A DNA stretch of 40,860 nucleotides from Paludibacteraceae bacterium (GCA_017560605.1 JAFZEQ010000027.1:1-40860), one strand, 5' to 3'. Positions 1 to 10,580 are shown, counted from the first letter of the stretch. The notes: a model not told the origin generated them from the sequence alone. A program made the numbers and translations.

Positions 1-1
1 C

Positions 2-472
2 GATTTGACCGTGGTTTGTGTATATATTCCTTCTGGCGAAGCAGAGGGTCCAAAGTACCACTATAAGATGGAATTCCTAGAGGACTTCTTGGTGTGGATC
101 AAGGAGTTGCGCAAAGAGAGACCAAACATCGTGGTGTGTGGTGATTATAATATTGCGCACAAGCCAATAGACATCAACAACCCAAAGCGTCAAGTAGGAG
201 TGAGTGGATTTTTGCCTGAAGAGCGCGAATGGCTAGATCGCTGGGAAGCAAGTGGTATGGTAGATACATTCCGTATGTTTGACCAAAGCGGAGAAAAGTA
301 CAGTTGGTGGAGTTTTCGCGCTGGATCACGAGCAAGAAATGTAGGATGGCGCATTGATTACCATTGGGTTAGCGAAGTTATGCGTGAGCGCATCGTCAAC
401 GCAAGTATATTGGCAGATGTGGTACATTCTGACCACTGTCCAGTTAGCGTAGAAGTACAAACCGAAAAATAA
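2..472 (+). CDS. xth: Exodeoxyribonuclease III, 5' end outside window
   Basis: C-terminal part of an Xth/ExoIII-type endonuclease/exonuclease/phosphatase-fold enzyme, which cuts DNA at abasic sites and degrades 3' ends during base-excision repair. About 156 residues are visible, against roughly 250 for the family. The reading frame is open to the left edge, so the true start lies upstream and the TTG at position 5 is internal. Visible family motifs are VVCGDYNIAH (the catalytic D-x-N pair), GWRIDYHWVS (substrate and DNA binding) and the terminal HSDHCPV with the catalytic Asp-His. The stop is 12 nt before lptB, so the two are probably co-transcribed. Identity is confident; only the N-terminus is missing. 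Confidence 0.93.
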   Translation, partial: DLTVVCVYIPSGEAEGPKYHYKMEFLEDFLVWIKELRKERPNIVVCGDYNIAHKPIDINNPKRQVGVSGFLPEEREWLDRWEASGMVDTFRMFDQSGEKYSWWSFRAGSRARNVGWRIDYHWVSEVMRERIVNASILADVVHSDHCPVSVEVQTEK

Positions 473-484
473 CACCAAATAGCT

Positions 485-1228
485 ATGGATACACTACGAA
501 CAGAACATCTATACAAAAAGTACGGAAAACGAACGGTAGTAAATGATGTAAGTATACATCTAGACCAAGGAGAGATTGTAGGTCTATTGGGCCCGAACGG
601 CGCAGGTAAGACAACTACTTTCTATATGACTACTGGATTGGTTCTGCCTAATAGCGGTAAAATATATCTAAATGATAAGAACATATCGGATATGCCAATG
701 TATCGCCGTGCTAAATTAGGTATAGGATATTTGCCACAGGAAGCAAGTGTTTTTCGTAAAATGAGTGTGGAAGATAATATTCGTTCCGTACTTGAAATGA
801 CAAATTTCTCAAAAGATTATCAAAAAGAGAAATTAGAGCAACTCATTCAAGAATTTAATCTAGAACATGTGCGCAAAAACCTAGGTGACCGCCTATCTGG
901 TGGCGAGCGCCGTCGTACAGAGATAGCGCGTTGTCTAGCTATTGAACCTAAATTTGTAATGTTGGATGAGCCTTTTGCTGGTGTGGACCCTATTGCTGTA
1001 CAAGAGATTCAAGATGTTGTATGGAAATTAAAAGACAGAAATATTGGTATTCTAATTACGGATCACAATGTTGACGAGACTTTGATGATTACTGATCGTG
1101 CGTACCTATTGTTCGAAGGCAAGATATTGTTCCATGGCACACCAGAAGAACTAGCGGCGAATCCTGTAGTACGCAATAATTACCTAGGTCGCGATTTTGA
1201 ATTGAAAAAGAAGACTAAAGTTGATTAA
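485..1228 (+). CDS. lptB: LPS export ABC transporter ATPase LptB
   Basis: Cytoplasmic ATPase that powers extraction of lipopolysaccharide from the inner membrane by the LptB2FG transporter. 247 residues, a usual length. Walker [10 protein letters not shown] is at residues 36-44, the signature LSGGE at 137-141 is followed by [10 protein letters not shown] (typical of LptB), and Walker B FVMLDEP is at 157-163. No membrane segment is present, so it must pair with LptF/LptG encoded elsewhere. The ATG follows xth by 12 nt, and the 3' end overlaps the next gene by 8 nt, which suggests translational coupling. Its position at the head of an envelope-polysaccharide cluster fits LptB better than a generic ABC ATPase. 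Confidence 0.93.
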   Translation: MDTLRTEHLYKKYGKRTVVNDVSIHLDQGEIVGLLGPNGAGKTTTFYMTTGLVLPNSGKIYLNDKNISDMPMYRRAKLGIGYLPQEASVFRKMSVEDNIRSVLEMTNFSKDYQKEKLEQLIQEFNLEHVRKNLGDRLSGGERRRTEIARCLAIEPKFVMLDEPFAGVDPIAVQEIQDVVWKLKDRNIGILITDHNVDETLMITDRAYLLFEGKILFHGTPEELAANPVVRNNYLGRDFELKKKTKVD

Positions 1229-2192
1229 CAAATACCTTTTCATATTCAGCATCCTCTTGTTAACAGCCTGCCAACATGATGTAACTTTAGAGGTAGGACA
1301 GTGGAAAACCTGCAGCCCAATTCCAGAACCAGTTGCTGCTCACTGTTGTTTTTCCTACGATTCGGACATCTACATTTTTGGTGGGCGACGCAATGACGGT
1401 ACCTATACCAATCGACTATGGAAATATAATATCCATGAAGACAAGTGGGTGAGTATACAAGATGTGCCACTACAAGCTAGGGTCTCATCTAGTGCCTGTG
1501 TATCGGGAGACTGTGTGTATATAGGATTAGGATATACTGGACCACTATATCAAAACAAAGGATATTTACGAGATTTCTGGGCATTTTACCCCGCCACAGG
1601 CAAATGGAAGAGACTAGCAGATTTTCCAGCTAATAACACTATCAAGAATTGCTTTTTTGCTACCGACAGCGCCATCTATGCCGCATATGGTTTCCACAGA
1701 CAGTTTACACAAGATGTTTATCGCTACGACATAGCTACTGACCAATGGACTAAACTAGAAACAGCGCAGCCATTATCTATACCTCGAGCAATGGATGTTG
1801 TGGGTACAACTTGGAACAACAGACATTTTTTAGGCACTGGTTTTAATCATGGTAGTCTGCGTTTTTGGGCAGAATGGCAACCGCAAACTCAAGAATGGGT
1901 ACCTCTCAAAAAAATCAAAGGAGCAGGACGCAACGCAGCTGCATGTTGCGCCACAGACAAATATATTTACCTAGTCGGCGGAGAACATTACGGAGATACC
2001 CTAACCACAGGTTATCTTTATAGTAGTATACAACGCTATACCCCAAGCCTGGACACATGGGAATTTGTGACAAGTATGCCCGAAGCCGCTGCAAACTGTG
2101 CGGTAGCAGGTATTCAATCACAACTATTTGTAGGTATGGGCGAAACATCCGACGGAACGATACAAAATAATTGGTATAAACTTGAAGATTAA
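1221..2192 (+). CDS. Kelch-repeat lipoprotein
   Basis: Predicted lipoprotein of 323 residues. A hydrophobic signal ends in a lipobox, LLTAC, with the acylated Cys near residue 17. The rest contains about six degenerate Kelch blades: small hydrophobic strands ending in motifs such as IYIFGG, YLVGG and VGMGE, each followed by a Y/W-x(6)-W segment such as [18 protein letters not shown] and RYTPSLDTW. This predicts a beta-propeller in the periplasm or at the cell surface. The only plausible start that keeps the signal is TTG at 1221, inside the last codons of lptB, and the gene ends inside the next one, so it looks translationally coupled on both sides. Its role is unknown. The location between lptB and a Wzi-type protein suggests surface-polysaccharide export or binding, which is inference. 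Confidence 0.8.
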   Translation: MINKYLFIFSILLLTACQHDVTLEVGQWKTCSPIPEPVAAHCCFSYDSDIYIFGGRRNDGTYTNRLWKYNIHEDKWVSIQDVPLQARVSSSACVSGDCVYIGLGYTGPLYQNKGYLRDFWAFYPATGKWKRLADFPANNTIKNCFFATDSAIYAAYGFHRQFTQDVYRYDIATDQWTKLETAQPLSIPRAMDVVGTTWNNRHFLGTGFNHGSLRFWAEWQPQTQEWVPLKKIKGAGRNAAACCATDKYIYLVGGEHYGDTLTTGYLYSSIQRYTPSLDTWEFVTSMPEAAANCAVAGIQSQLFVGMGETSDGTIQNNWYKLED

Positions 2193-3594
2193 GTCTCTCA
2201 TATTAACATTATTCTTGTGCGCATACTGGAACACTATGGTGGCGCAAAAATGGGAATGGTGGCCAATAGTCATCAACGACACAGTGCAAGCATCTGATAC
2301 CCTGAGGTATCACGCCTATATTTCTGCAGTAGCCTCAAGCGGTAAAAAAGCACCATTTTTATTACAAGCCAACCAACAAGGCAACATTTCCACTGCTCCA
2401 TATAGTGGTAATATAAGTTTGGGTATTAGCAAAGCTGCTAGCCAGCCTGAACGATGGTGGGACTATGATTTTGGCGCACAACTGACCGGACGATTTGATC
2501 AGAACACCACAACTGGTTATTTTGAACAATTATACGCACATGCCCGCCTGTATATTGTAGATATAACCGCAGGGATACGCCCTATAGAATGTGGCTCACA
2601 ATCAAACAACTTAAGTTCTGGAGGATTGCTTTTCTCGGGCAATGCACATGCTATTCCTAGCATAAGAATAGGTATTGACAATTACATCCCATTTCCTGGT
2701 CTATTCGGATATCTTGAAATCAAGGGAGGGTTAACTCACGGATGGCTTCAGGATCAAAGTCCGATACAAAAAGTCAAATTACACCATAAACATATCGGTT
2801 TCCGCTTAGGTGGCAAATTACCTGTAAACCTATCATACGAAATGCACCATGCGGCACAATGGGGAGGATATAGTGCAAATGGAGTTGACTATGGCAATAG
2901 GTTACGAGATTTGGCAAATGTATGCCTTTTTAAGTCTGGAGGAACCACAACCAATGACCAGCTTAATGCTCAAGGCAATCATATAGGATTTCAAGAGTTA
3001 TCTCTATCATATCAGTCAAACGGATGGAAGGCTAAAGTATATTGGCAATCCATCTTCGAGGATATGAGTGCTGCTTTTATGGGGTTTGGTATGAATTATG
3101 CAGACGGATTATGGGGCGCAAACATACAACAGTCAAAATGGCCATTTATCAATGAATTTACATACGAATTTCTCAATACAACCAGTCAGTCTGGTCCTGT
3201 GCACGACAAAGATGGATTAATATTTGCCGGAAGAGACTCATACTATCATAATTCAGTTTACACACAAGGATGGACTTATTATAATCAAATCATTGGCAAT
3301 CCATTCCTACAAATTAATAACAACAGAGTACGAGCACATTTTCTCGGATTGGGTGGATCAATATATGGCTATAATTACCGCCTTATCACATCCCATGTGA
3401 ATAACTATGGCAGCTATCAAAAGCCTACTTTTAGTAGCAATCATGCTATTTTACTAGAAATCAACAAACGCTTTGAGAAAGCATGGGGATTACAATTTGG
3501 AGCAACTATTGCTGCTGATCTAGGAACTCAATACGGCAACCAATGGGGAGCCCTTATTCGTATAACTAAAATTGGAGATATTATTACATACTGA
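2182..3594 (+). CDS. Wzi-type outer-membrane capsule assembly protein
   Basis: 470-residue outer-membrane beta-barrel resembling the Bacteroidota branch of the capsule assembly Wzi family (Pfam Caps_assemb_Wzi). Wzi attaches capsular polysaccharide to the cell surface in Enterobacteria. The N-terminus is a signal peptide probably cut after MVAQ. The body shows alternating aromatic and polar strands, and the segment around residues 270-300 (GFQELSLSY, KVYWQSIFEDMS) is characteristic of the family. The start is a TTG at 2182 overlapping the Kelch gene by 11 nt; the next ATG would remove the signal peptide. The stop is 1 nt from the ATG of the following glycosyltransferase. Assignment is from recalled family features, with no alignment run. 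Confidence 0.78.
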   Translation: MKIKSLILTLFLCAYWNTMVAQKWEWWPIVINDTVQASDTLRYHAYISAVASSGKKAPFLLQANQQGNISTAPYSGNISLGISKAASQPERWWDYDFGAQLTGRFDQNTTTGYFEQLYAHARLYIVDITAGIRPIECGSQSNNLSSGGLLFSGNAHAIPSIRIGIDNYIPFPGLFGYLEIKGGLTHGWLQDQSPIQKVKLHHKHIGFRLGGKLPVNLSYEMHHAAQWGGYSANGVDYGNRLRDLANVCLFKSGGTTTNDQLNAQGNHIGFQELSLSYQSNGWKAKVYWQSIFEDMSAAFMGFGMNYADGLWGANIQQSKWPFINEFTYEFLNTTSQSGPVHDKDGLIFAGRDSYYHNSVYTQGWTYYNQIIGNPFLQINNNRVRAHFLGLGGSIYGYNYRLITSHVNNYGSYQKPTFSSNHAILLEINKRFEKAWGLQFGATIAADLGTQYGNQWGALIRITKIGDIITY

Positions 3595-3595
3595 T

Positions 3596-4306
3596 ATGCA
3601 ACAACCATTACATATTATCATGCCTGTCAAGGATGCAATAGAAACATGCACTCTAGCCATAGAGCATCTCATACCATCGCTTGACGAACACAAAAAATTT
3701 ACTATGTACAATGATTTTAGTACAGAAGAAAACACACACAAGCTACAAGCTTTAGCTGACCAGTATGGTTTTAGTATCATACACTGGCACGAACACACTG
3801 AACATCCATCTCCAAACTATCTGTTAACATTACAGACAGCACAACAAAAAGCGTTAGAGGAGGATGCAAATCTTCTCATCATTGAGTCTGATGTGCTCAT
3901 CAAGCAAGATACAATCCAGGATCTATTACAACATATTTCAGATGATACAGGTATGGTTGCATCAGTAACAGTAGACAAAGATGGAAATATCAATTTTCCA
4001 TACCTATACGCAAGAAAATTAAAAGGTACATGCATAGAAACAGAAAAGAGGCTCAGTTTCTGTTGCACATTGCTCACTAACCAATTTTTGAAAGCATACA
4101 GTTTTGAATTATTGGATAGCACAAAGAATTGGTACGATGTATTCATCTCTCATAAAAGTACAGAATTAGGTTTCAAAAATCGCCTATTACTAAACTCGCC
4201 AGTTGTTCATCTACCCCATGCTAGCCGTCCATGGAAACAACTCAAATACACCAATCCCATCCTATATTATTGGCGTAAAATTACACAACGATTAGATAAG
4301 ATATGA
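3596..4306 (+). CDS. Glycosyltransferase, GT2-like (GT-A fold)
   Basis: Putative cytoplasmic sugar transferase of 236 residues. It begins with MQQPLHIIMPVKDAIETC, the usual first strand of GT-A enzymes, and carries an acidic ESDV motif near residue 97, at the place of the metal- and nucleotide-sugar-binding DxD. I chose the ATG at 3596, 1 nt after the upstream stop, over an in-frame TTG at 3572 because the conserved strand begins directly after it. The stop overlaps the next ATG (ATGA). Donor and acceptor cannot be told from sequence. Context (lptB, Wzi, a second transferase, O-antigen ligase) points to LPS core or surface-glycan synthesis. Confidence 0.75.
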   Translation: MQQPLHIIMPVKDAIETCTLAIEHLIPSLDEHKKFTMYNDFSTEENTHKLQALADQYGFSIIHWHEHTEHPSPNYLLTLQTAQQKALEEDANLLIIESDVLIKQDTIQDLLQHISDDTGMVASVTVDKDGNINFPYLYARKLKGTCIETEKRLSFCCTLLTNQFLKAYSFELLDSTKNWYDVFISHKSTELGFKNRLLLNSPVVHLPHASRPWKQLKYTNPILYYWRKITQRLDKI

Positions 4307-5679
4307 AAGCATTCAAAATATATAGTCTTTTGCTCGTCAAGAATGAAGCTGACATCATCCGTGAATCCTTGCTATCAGCCATTAAATGGAGTGATAAGGT
4401 AATAGTAATAGATAACGGTAGCGAAGATGCAACTTGGGAGATTGTGCAAGAAATGGCACAAGAGTACCCTGTTATTGTACCATTTATGCAATACAAGGGA
4501 GGCTTTCATATTGGTTTACGGGCAAAAGCCTTTAAAGCGTATCGCCATGAACTCACATGCAACGATTGGTGGTGTGTACGCCTAGATGCAGATGAATTCT
4601 TTAACGAAGATCCGCGTGCATTTTTATCAAAACTCTCTAAACGTTATTCAACTGTAAAGAAACAAAGTACTGATTATATTCTAACCAAAGAAGATATAGC
4701 TGAGCATACATTCGTAGGAGACTTCTCGATTGATAAAGACCACATCACACACCATCTTCCAGAAAAGCGTAAAGAACGACGATTTGTGCGTCATAGTCCG
4801 TGGTTAGTTTGGAGTATGAAATGGCGTTATCCACACCCTCTGGGTAGAACAAGTAAGGAATGTATTGCTGTTGATCATTATCAATACCGTAGCCCTCAAC
4901 AAATGCAAAAGCGTTTTGCTACACGCCAACAAGCAAAGAAAGATGGTTGTGGATCATTCCTACATGAAAACGGAAAAAGTTGGACAGATTATTTATTGAG
5001 TAATCAAGAATTGGAACATCTAAAAAATCTCCACGAGAATTTACCTAACTTATTCCAATCATCAACAGATATACTCTACAAAAAAAGAAATACAATCAAA
5101 CTAATAAAGGGAGATTTTGTTGTAAAATCATTTGCTATTCCGTCGTTTTTTAAACGCATTATATACAGTATATTTCCTAGTAAGGCTAGACGTTCCTTCC
5201 TATATGCACAACGATTAGGCAAACTGACGCCAACTCCTATTACCTATGTAGAAACGAAGAAGGGAGGATTGATTAACGAAAGTTATTATATTAGCAAGTT
5301 ATCTCCTTGCAAACATGTCCTTAAAGAAATCATCAAGGATCCCCATTTCCCGCAACGAGATGAGATTTTCGCTGCATTTGGACGCTTCACAGCTCAACTG
5401 CACGAACAAGGAATTATACATTCCGACTATTCGATGGGTAATGTCCTTTTTGAACCGACACCTACAGAAGTACTCTTCCAACTTGTCGATCTTAATCGAA
5501 TGAGATTTGGGAAACATATAAATTGTAGAACCGGATGTCGGAATTTTGAGCGTATAGATACGGACCAACATGCATTAACTATTATTGCTACAGCCTATGC
5601 CAATGCTCGTAATTTTAGTCCAGAGGAATGTATTAGTTTGGTTTTAAAACATAGATGGAGAAAACACAAAAAAAACTAA
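4303..5679 (+). CDS. Glycosyltransferase fused to LPS (Kdo/heptose) kinase domain
   Basis: 458-residue two-domain protein. Residues 1 to about 250 are a GT2 transferase of the WaaE/KdtX-like type: LVKNEADIIRESL near 11-23, VIVIDNGSEDAT near 33-44 and the DxD motif RLDADEFF at 93-100. Residues from about 262 to 458 match the lipopolysaccharide kinase (KdkA/WaaP/InaA) fold: an N-lobe KSF segment near 275, a catalytic loop HSDYSMGN at 373-380 and a DLNRMRFGK metal-binding segment at 396-404. Such kinases phosphorylate Kdo or heptose in the LPS inner core, so one polypeptide may both add and phosphorylate core sugars. The frame is continuous, with no sign of a missed stop. It overlaps the previous gene as ATGA. 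Confidence 0.82.
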   Translation: MKAFKIYSLLLVKNEADIIRESLLSAIKWSDKVIVIDNGSEDATWEIVQEMAQEYPVIVPFMQYKGGFHIGLRAKAFKAYRHELTCNDWWCVRLDADEFFNEDPRAFLSKLSKRYSTVKKQSTDYILTKEDIAEHTFVGDFSIDKDHITHHLPEKRKERRFVRHSPWLVWSMKWRYPHPLGRTSKECIAVDHYQYRSPQQMQKRFATRQQAKKDGCGSFLHENGKSWTDYLLSNQELEHLKNLHENLPNLFQSSTDILYKKRNTIKLIKGDFVVKSFAIPSFFKRIIYSIFPSKARRSFLYAQRLGKLTPTPITYVETKKGGLINESYYISKLSPCKHVLKEIIKDPHFPQRDEIFAAFGRFTAQLHEQGIIHSDYSMGNVLFEPTPTEVLFQLVDLNRMRFGKHINCRTGCRNFERIDTDQHALTIIATAYANARNFSPEECISLVLKHRWRKHKKN

Positions 5680-5707
5680 CATCACCACATAACATACTAT
5701 AATACCT

Positions 5708-6970
5708 ATGCTAGACAAGTATCTACATATTATAGGGAAAATCAATTACTACCTATTTATTGTTGCAGTTTGTGCATTACCATACCCTACGCATTTCGTA
5801 ACATACACATGGATTGCGTGGTTGGTAACATGGGCTTTAGAAGGGCGCATGTTACAAATAAAACATATGCAATGGAAAAAAGGGATAATACCTATAATTT
5901 GTCTTTTAATATGGGTTATTTGGGAAATAATATCTAGATTATGGGCAATCGATCAAAGTTGTGCAGCAGAACATATTAGCAGGCATATATCCTTTATACT
6001 TATAGTGCCGATTGCCATATGTGGTGTAAACAAAAACTATAATTGGACAACAATTATTAAATGGTTCATAATTAGTTGCGTTGCATCTATATTTATATAT
6101 GCCACATACATATATATTGTTAGATGCTGGACATATATTCTAGAGCATCATCAGCTACCCAAATATATTCAAACATGGAGATATTTTGGAGACTACATTT
6201 CATATCTCAAACATAGACTATACTATGGTACCGTATTAAATATAGGTATAATAGCCTTACTACAAACTAGGGGTGCACTATTAGCTGATAAACGAAAGTA
6301 CAAAACAAAATATGCGTTTTTCTATGTTATATTATTTATCTTGGTACTTGGTGTTATTTGGAGTAGTTCTAGAGCAAACATGCTAACTTTACTAGTAGTT
6401 TGTGCAGTTGCTATTATACAACCACTAAAAGGAAAAACACGAAATTTAGTAACAGCCTTGGTAGCTATTCTTGGAATCATTATATGTACACTGCTATTCT
6501 CATTACATCCTCGATTTGAACAAATCAAATTTGGATATATAACGGAAGAAAAAGTGGATGATACCACCAATGTCGAACCTCGAATCAACATTTGGTCAAT
6601 AGCTATCGCAAACTATGAAGACTATGTATGGCACGGCGTTGGTGCTGGAGGTGACACCGAATATTTAAAAAGACTTTATGATTCACAAAATTGGAATAAA
6701 TACTATGCCAAGCATTATAACGCACACAATCAATATTTAGCAGTATTTATCAATTTAGGAATTTTTGCCGTAATTTTGTTTATATTTATCTGGTTATTCT
6801 ATCCACTATGGTATCAAGGCAAACTACGCCAAACAGCCGCACTTATATCGTTAACATTCGGACTAAATATGCTATCCGAAAATATGTTTGACCGTATAGA
6901 TGGAATTATCATAGCATCATTCACGATGCTATCTATCGTTCTTATTTCGAGAGTCCAACACGAAGAGTAA
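5708..6970 (+). CDS. O-antigen ligase/polymerase (Wzy_C family)
   Basis: 420-residue polytopic inner-membrane protein with about ten to twelve hydrophobic segments and a large periplasmic loop, typical of WaaL ligases and Wzy polymerases. The loop region carries the family hallmarks WSSSRANMLTLL (near 217-228), RINIWSIAI (near 295-303) and HYNAHNQYLAVFINLG (near 336-351), whose His is thought to be catalytic in WaaL. It either joins O-antigen to lipid A-core or polymerises repeat units; sequence alone does not separate the two. It is the last gene of the plus-strand envelope cluster. Its final 29 bp overlap the convergent gene ending at 6942. Confidence 0.8.
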   Translation: MLDKYLHIIGKINYYLFIVAVCALPYPTHFVTYTWIAWLVTWALEGRMLQIKHMQWKKGIIPIICLLIWVIWEIISRLWAIDQSCAAEHISRHISFILIVPIAICGVNKNYNWTTIIKWFIISCVASIFIYATYIYIVRCWTYILEHHQLPKYIQTWRYFGDYISYLKHRLYYGTVLNIGIIALLQTRGALLADKRKYKTKYAFFYVILFILVLGVIWSSSRANMLTLLVVCAVAIIQPLKGKTRNLVTALVAILGIIICTLLFSLHPRFEQIKFGYITEEKVDDTTNVEPRINIWSIAIANYEDYVWHGVGAGGDTEYLKRLYDSQNWNKYYAKHYNAHNQYLAVFINLGIFAVILFIFIWLFYPLWYQGKLRQTAALISLTFGLNMLSENMFDRIDGIIIASFTMLSIVLISRVQHEE

Positions 6971-9398
6971 ATAGCATTCCACGAGGAATATTTAGTACCA
7001 TTGCTCGACGAGCGTGCCCCATATCCTCGTCAAAATTAAACTCAAATAATTCGGTTCCAAAATCGTAGATGTTATAACACATCACCTCTGCTTCGACAGG
7101 TACGCTACGAATTGCGCCTCTGTATCGCAAGCGGACATCTATATTAAAGAAAGCATCCTTGCGTTTACCAAAATGGTATGCCGCGAGGTTAATCCCCTTG
7201 GTATCTGCATTCCAAATTGCTAGTTGTGTGTTACCATCCTGATCCGTATGAGCTAAAGTGCGGAAATTAGTAATTGGGGTACCATCTTTGAATTTTCCGT
7301 TTAAATGAATAGCCCAATTAGGAGTGATATTATAACCTAATTGGATACGAGCGATGAAGGATCTATCTTGATCTAGACGACCAGATGCTCGATATGCGCC
7401 ATCTGTGTTCTTCTCATTCAAAAAGGTATTAGGATTAGCTGTTGATTCTGAAAGGATACCGATATTATTAGTTTGTACACCGTTACCCAAAGCAGATAAT
7501 CCACTCATCAGATAAGATTGCCAACTAAAACTGAAGAACACCTTCTTTCCATTATAAGCATACTTGACTACAGAGGACAAGTATAATGGTTTGTTTGTAA
7601 AAAAGTTTCCTCCTAATAAATCTTTGTCTTCATATCCTACGACATAGTGTTTCTCGCCTGGATTTTCAAAGAATATAGGATTAGTCACATACCACTCTTG
7701 CCCTTTATCACTTACTTTGGTTGTATGATTTTGATAGAAGCCATAGGTCTCGGGAGATTGGTCATATTGCGTCATCCATAAATCATAGTATAGGCGTAGA
7801 CTTTGCAACATACTGATTTCATGTCGTCCTATTGTAAATTTGAAGGGCATATCAAACACCACATATGATGGTTGTCGCAAATACTTTTCCCAATGATGAT
7901 AACATCCTCCTGTTGTAGATACTAAATTACCTGAACTGGTATAATAAACTTGGGCGTTCATATAATCATCAGACATAAAGCGTATGTCATCAAATGTATA
8001 AGTAGAGCGATGTTTACTTAACGATATGGACATTTCGAACCATTTCTTTGGTTTCATATATACACCAGCTTTCATTAACCAGTTCGGAGAAACAATGCTT
8101 TTGTCTCCGGCTAATAGTATTCCATCCAAAGAAACACCAAGGTTTCCATACACCAGCAGCCATGGATTAATTTGTTTTTGAAGTTCAATAGTTAGTGCAT
8201 TTTCTAGTAAACCACTGGTAAATGCTTTGGATTCCCATTTATAGGTATATAACTGCGTTGGTGATGCATCAGTATAGCGTTGGTAGTAGGTATTTGTTGT
8301 CCAGTGTTCTCTAGAAGGAGACCAATACAATAGTGAATTATAGGCATCTAACTTAAGTTGCATCCAAGGTAAAATATCATACTCATAGTTTACAGCCCAG
8401 TTGAGTTCATTCAAGGATCCATCCGCATAGTATGGTTCAAAACCCTCGCCATCTTGATCAATCAAGTTACGAGAAAAAGCAGAATCACGCTTGGCAATAT
8501 TGGACATACCCCATGTAAGACCTGTAGTCAATCTTCCATTTTCATGATAATTCTTCTTGCCATAAATAGATAAATTGTACGATGACAATCCTGCAACCTC
8601 ATTATCATTGTACACAAACTCTGATCCCCAATCCTCACGAGCAGTAGTATTAAAGATATAGTACAACTGATCTACTACAGGATTAACCGGTAAAGGCAAT
8701 TCACCATCAACTTGTACTTGATAGAATCCGGCATTGTACATACCTGCAGTTCCCTTTTGATCGAAATTCACCACACTTCGTTGTCCTATATTAGCGTATA
8801 GATGTTGATGATATCTTTTACCAAACGCCTTTATTCCATATCCAGCCTCTAATTCAGCTGCGCCACGCATAAAAGCACGACGACTCAAATCATTACCTGG
8901 CATATTGCGTTCTGTGGCAGACTTATGAAATAAATTGATTAACTCTTTCGTTCCCCATGACACTTCATTACCAACACGCCCCAAGTTATAGGTAACTTGC
9001 ACCATATTTCTGCGAGTAGAGTCCATTTGTAGATTTAAATGTCCACTATGATAATCGACAGATAGGCTGTGGTCATTCATATCGGCATGATACAATGTAC
9101 TTCCTACTTGAAAACGATTATCTATACGAAAACCGTTTAAATAGTATTTATTCCATTTGTATGAATTTCCAGCTATCGAAAACAGTTTTTGATCTGGCAT
9201 ATTCCACTCACCAGTAGTTTCTGCCTCGTAGAACACATTATCAGATCCATTATCCAAAAAATGAACTAAATCGTTGGTTACATACCACTCTCTGAAGAAC
9301 TCACTCTTAACACTATCTTGTCCATTAATAGGAAAAGCCTCCGCATGAAGTATCATGCAGAGGTTTATCCATATCGCTACAAGCACAAATCGTTTCAT
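6942..9398 (-). CDS. Outer-membrane beta-barrel, TonB-dependent-receptor-like
   Basis: 818-residue protein with a signal peptide (hydrophobic stretch up to HAEAF near residue 22) followed by a short plug-like region (residues 60-110: [20 protein letters not shown]) and many amphipathic aromatic strands up to [11 protein letters not shown] at the C-terminus. This is the general plan of SusC/TonB-dependent transporters, but I see no carboxypeptidase-like N-terminal domain, and the plug is weak. Substrate is unknown. The ATG overlaps the dnaJ stop (ATGA), so translation is probably coupled to dnaJ. The 3' end overlaps the convergent O-antigen ligase gene. It could be a conserved barrel of unknown function rather than a true TonB receptor. 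Confidence 0.65.
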   Translation of the reverse strand: MKRFVLVAIWINLCMILHAEAFPINGQDSVKSEFFREWYVTNDLVHFLDNGSDNVFYEAETTGEWNMPDQKLFSIAGNSYKWNKYYLNGFRIDNRFQVGSTLYHADMNDHSLSVDYHSGHLNLQMDSTRRNMVQVTYNLGRVGNEVSWGTKELINLFHKSATERNMPGNDLSRRAFMRGAAELEAGYGIKAFGKRYHQHLYANIGQRSVVNFDQKGTAGMYNAGFYQVQVDGELPLPVNPVVDQLYYIFNTTAREDWGSEFVYNDNEVAGLSSYNLSIYGKKNYHENGRLTTGLTWGMSNIAKRDSAFSRNLIDQDGEGFEPYYADGSLNELNWAVNYEYDILPWMQLKLDAYNSLLYWSPSREHWTTNTYYQRYTDASPTQLYTYKWESKAFTSGLLENALTIELQKQINPWLLVYGNLGVSLDGILLAGDKSIVSPNWLMKAGVYMKPKKWFEMSISLSKHRSTYTFDDIRFMSDDYMNAQVYYTSSGNLVSTTGGCYHHWEKYLRQPSYVVFDMPFKFTIGRHEISMLQSLRLYYDLWMTQYDQSPETYGFYQNHTTKVSDKGQEWYVTNPIFFENPGEKHYVVGYEDKDLLGGNFFTNKPLYLSSVVKYAYNGKKVFFSFSWQSYLMSGLSALGNGVQTNNIGILSESTANPNTFLNEKNTDGAYRASGRLDQDRSFIARIQLGYNITPNWAIHLNGKFKDGTPITNFRTLAHTDQDGNTQLAIWNADTKGINLAAYHFGKRKDAFFNIDVRLRYRGAIRSVPVEAEVMCYNIYDFGTELFEFNFDEDMGHARRAMVLNIPRGMLFTLRVGLSK

Positions 9399-10540
9399 CC
9401 GAACAAATTCTTAAAAAAACTCTTTTTATCACCTGCTCCTGGACGAATATTTTCACTCTGTTTCAATTGTTCAATAAGTTTCTTTTCGTCCTTATTTAGA
9501 TGTTCTGGTATATACACTCCTACATTAATAAGCATATCACCTGTACCATATTGGCGTGCATATTGATCAATCATTGGTAGACCCTTGCCACGCATACGAA
9601 GTACTTTTCCAGGTTGAGTTCCAGCTGCGATGGTAATTTTAGCCTCGCCTTGTAGAGTTGGGATTTGCACTTGGCCACCCAATATAGCAGTTGGCATATC
9701 CAACAGCAGATTGTATATCAAGTCACTTTCGTCACGAAGGAAATCTTTATGTTCTTCCTCTTCAATTAGGACAAGCAAATCTCCTGATACACCACCATGA
9801 GGAGCCGCATTGCCCTTGCCTTGCATAGGTATCTGCATACCGCCATAAACTCCTGCAGGTATGTGAATATCAATAACTTCTTCTTCGCGTACCACACCCT
9901 CTCCATGACAGTGTGAGCATTTATTTTTGATCACTTTTCCTTCACCATGACAATTTGGACACTCCTCTTGGACTTGCATCATACCCAAAATAGTGCGTTG
10001 TGTTCGCATTATACGACCAGTTCCGTTACAATGAGAACATGTTTCTCCAGCTCCTCCATCAGCACTACCAGTACCTTGACAAGACTTACAGTTAACCATT
10101 TTCTTAACCTTGATTTTTTTGTCAACACCGCTAGCAATCTCCTCTAATGTCACTCTCACACGCACACGCAAGTCACTTCCGCGACGAACACGTGGACCGC
10201 TGCTACGGCTACCACCGCCAAAGAAACTAGAAAAACCACCGCCAAAGATATCTCCGAATTGTGAGAAGATATCATCCATACTCATGCCAGCGCCACCAAA
10301 ACCACTAGCGCCACCCATACCTGCATGGCCGAACTGATCATATCGTTGGCGTTTTTGTGCATCCGATAATACATCGTATGCCTCTGCTGCCTCTTTGAAT
10401 CGTTCTTCTGCCTCTTTATCACCAGGATTCTTATCAGGGTGATACTGAACAGCTTTCTTACGATACGCTTTTTTTATTTCATCTGCTGACGCCGTCTTTG
10501 ACACGCCAAGCACCTCATAGTAATCTCTCTTTTCAGCCAT
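9395..10540 (-). CDS. dnaJ: Chaperone protein DnaJ
   Basis: Type I Hsp40 co-chaperone that delivers unfolded substrates to DnaK and stimulates its ATPase. 381 residues. The J domain at 1-70 has the HPD motif at 34-36; a Gly/Phe-rich linker covers about 71-118. The zinc-binding region at about 151-215 has four C-x-x-C-x-G-x-G repeats ([32 protein letters not shown]), and the substrate-binding beta domains follow. It lies 40 nt downstream of grpE, so the two form a grpE-dnaJ operon; dnaK is not in the window. The last bases overlap the start of the outer-membrane barrel gene. Confidence 0.97.
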   Translation of the reverse strand: MAEKRDYYEVLGVSKTASADEIKKAYRKKAVQYHPDKNPGDKEAEERFKEAAEAYDVLSDAQKRQRYDQFGHAGMGGASGFGGAGMSMDDIFSQFGDIFGGGFSSFFGGGSRSSGPRVRRGSDLRVRVRVTLEEIASGVDKKIKVKKMVNCKSCQGTGSADGGAGETCSHCNGTGRIMRTQRTILGMMQVQEECPNCHGEGKVIKNKCSHCHGEGVVREEEVIDIHIPAGVYGGMQIPMQGKGNAAPHGGVSGDLLVLIEEEEHKDFLRDESDLIYNLLLDMPTAILGGQVQIPTLQGEAKITIAAGTQPGKVLRMRGKGLPMIDQYARQYGTGDMLINVGVYIPEHLNKDEKKLIEQLKQSENIRPGAGDKKSFFKNLFG

Positions 10541-10580
10541 AATTCCAATTATGAAATTTGAATTTTGAATTATGAATTAA

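Noticed and set aside
3520..4146. Minus-strand open frames opposite the first glycosyltransferase
   Set aside because: They are shadows of a gene with clear GT-A features and have no recognisable domain or start signal.
10541..10580. AT-rich repeated motif between grpE and dnaJ
   Set aside because: The ATTATGAA/TTTGAA pattern is a simple low-complexity spacer; a similar one is found between ung and polA, and neither has further structure.
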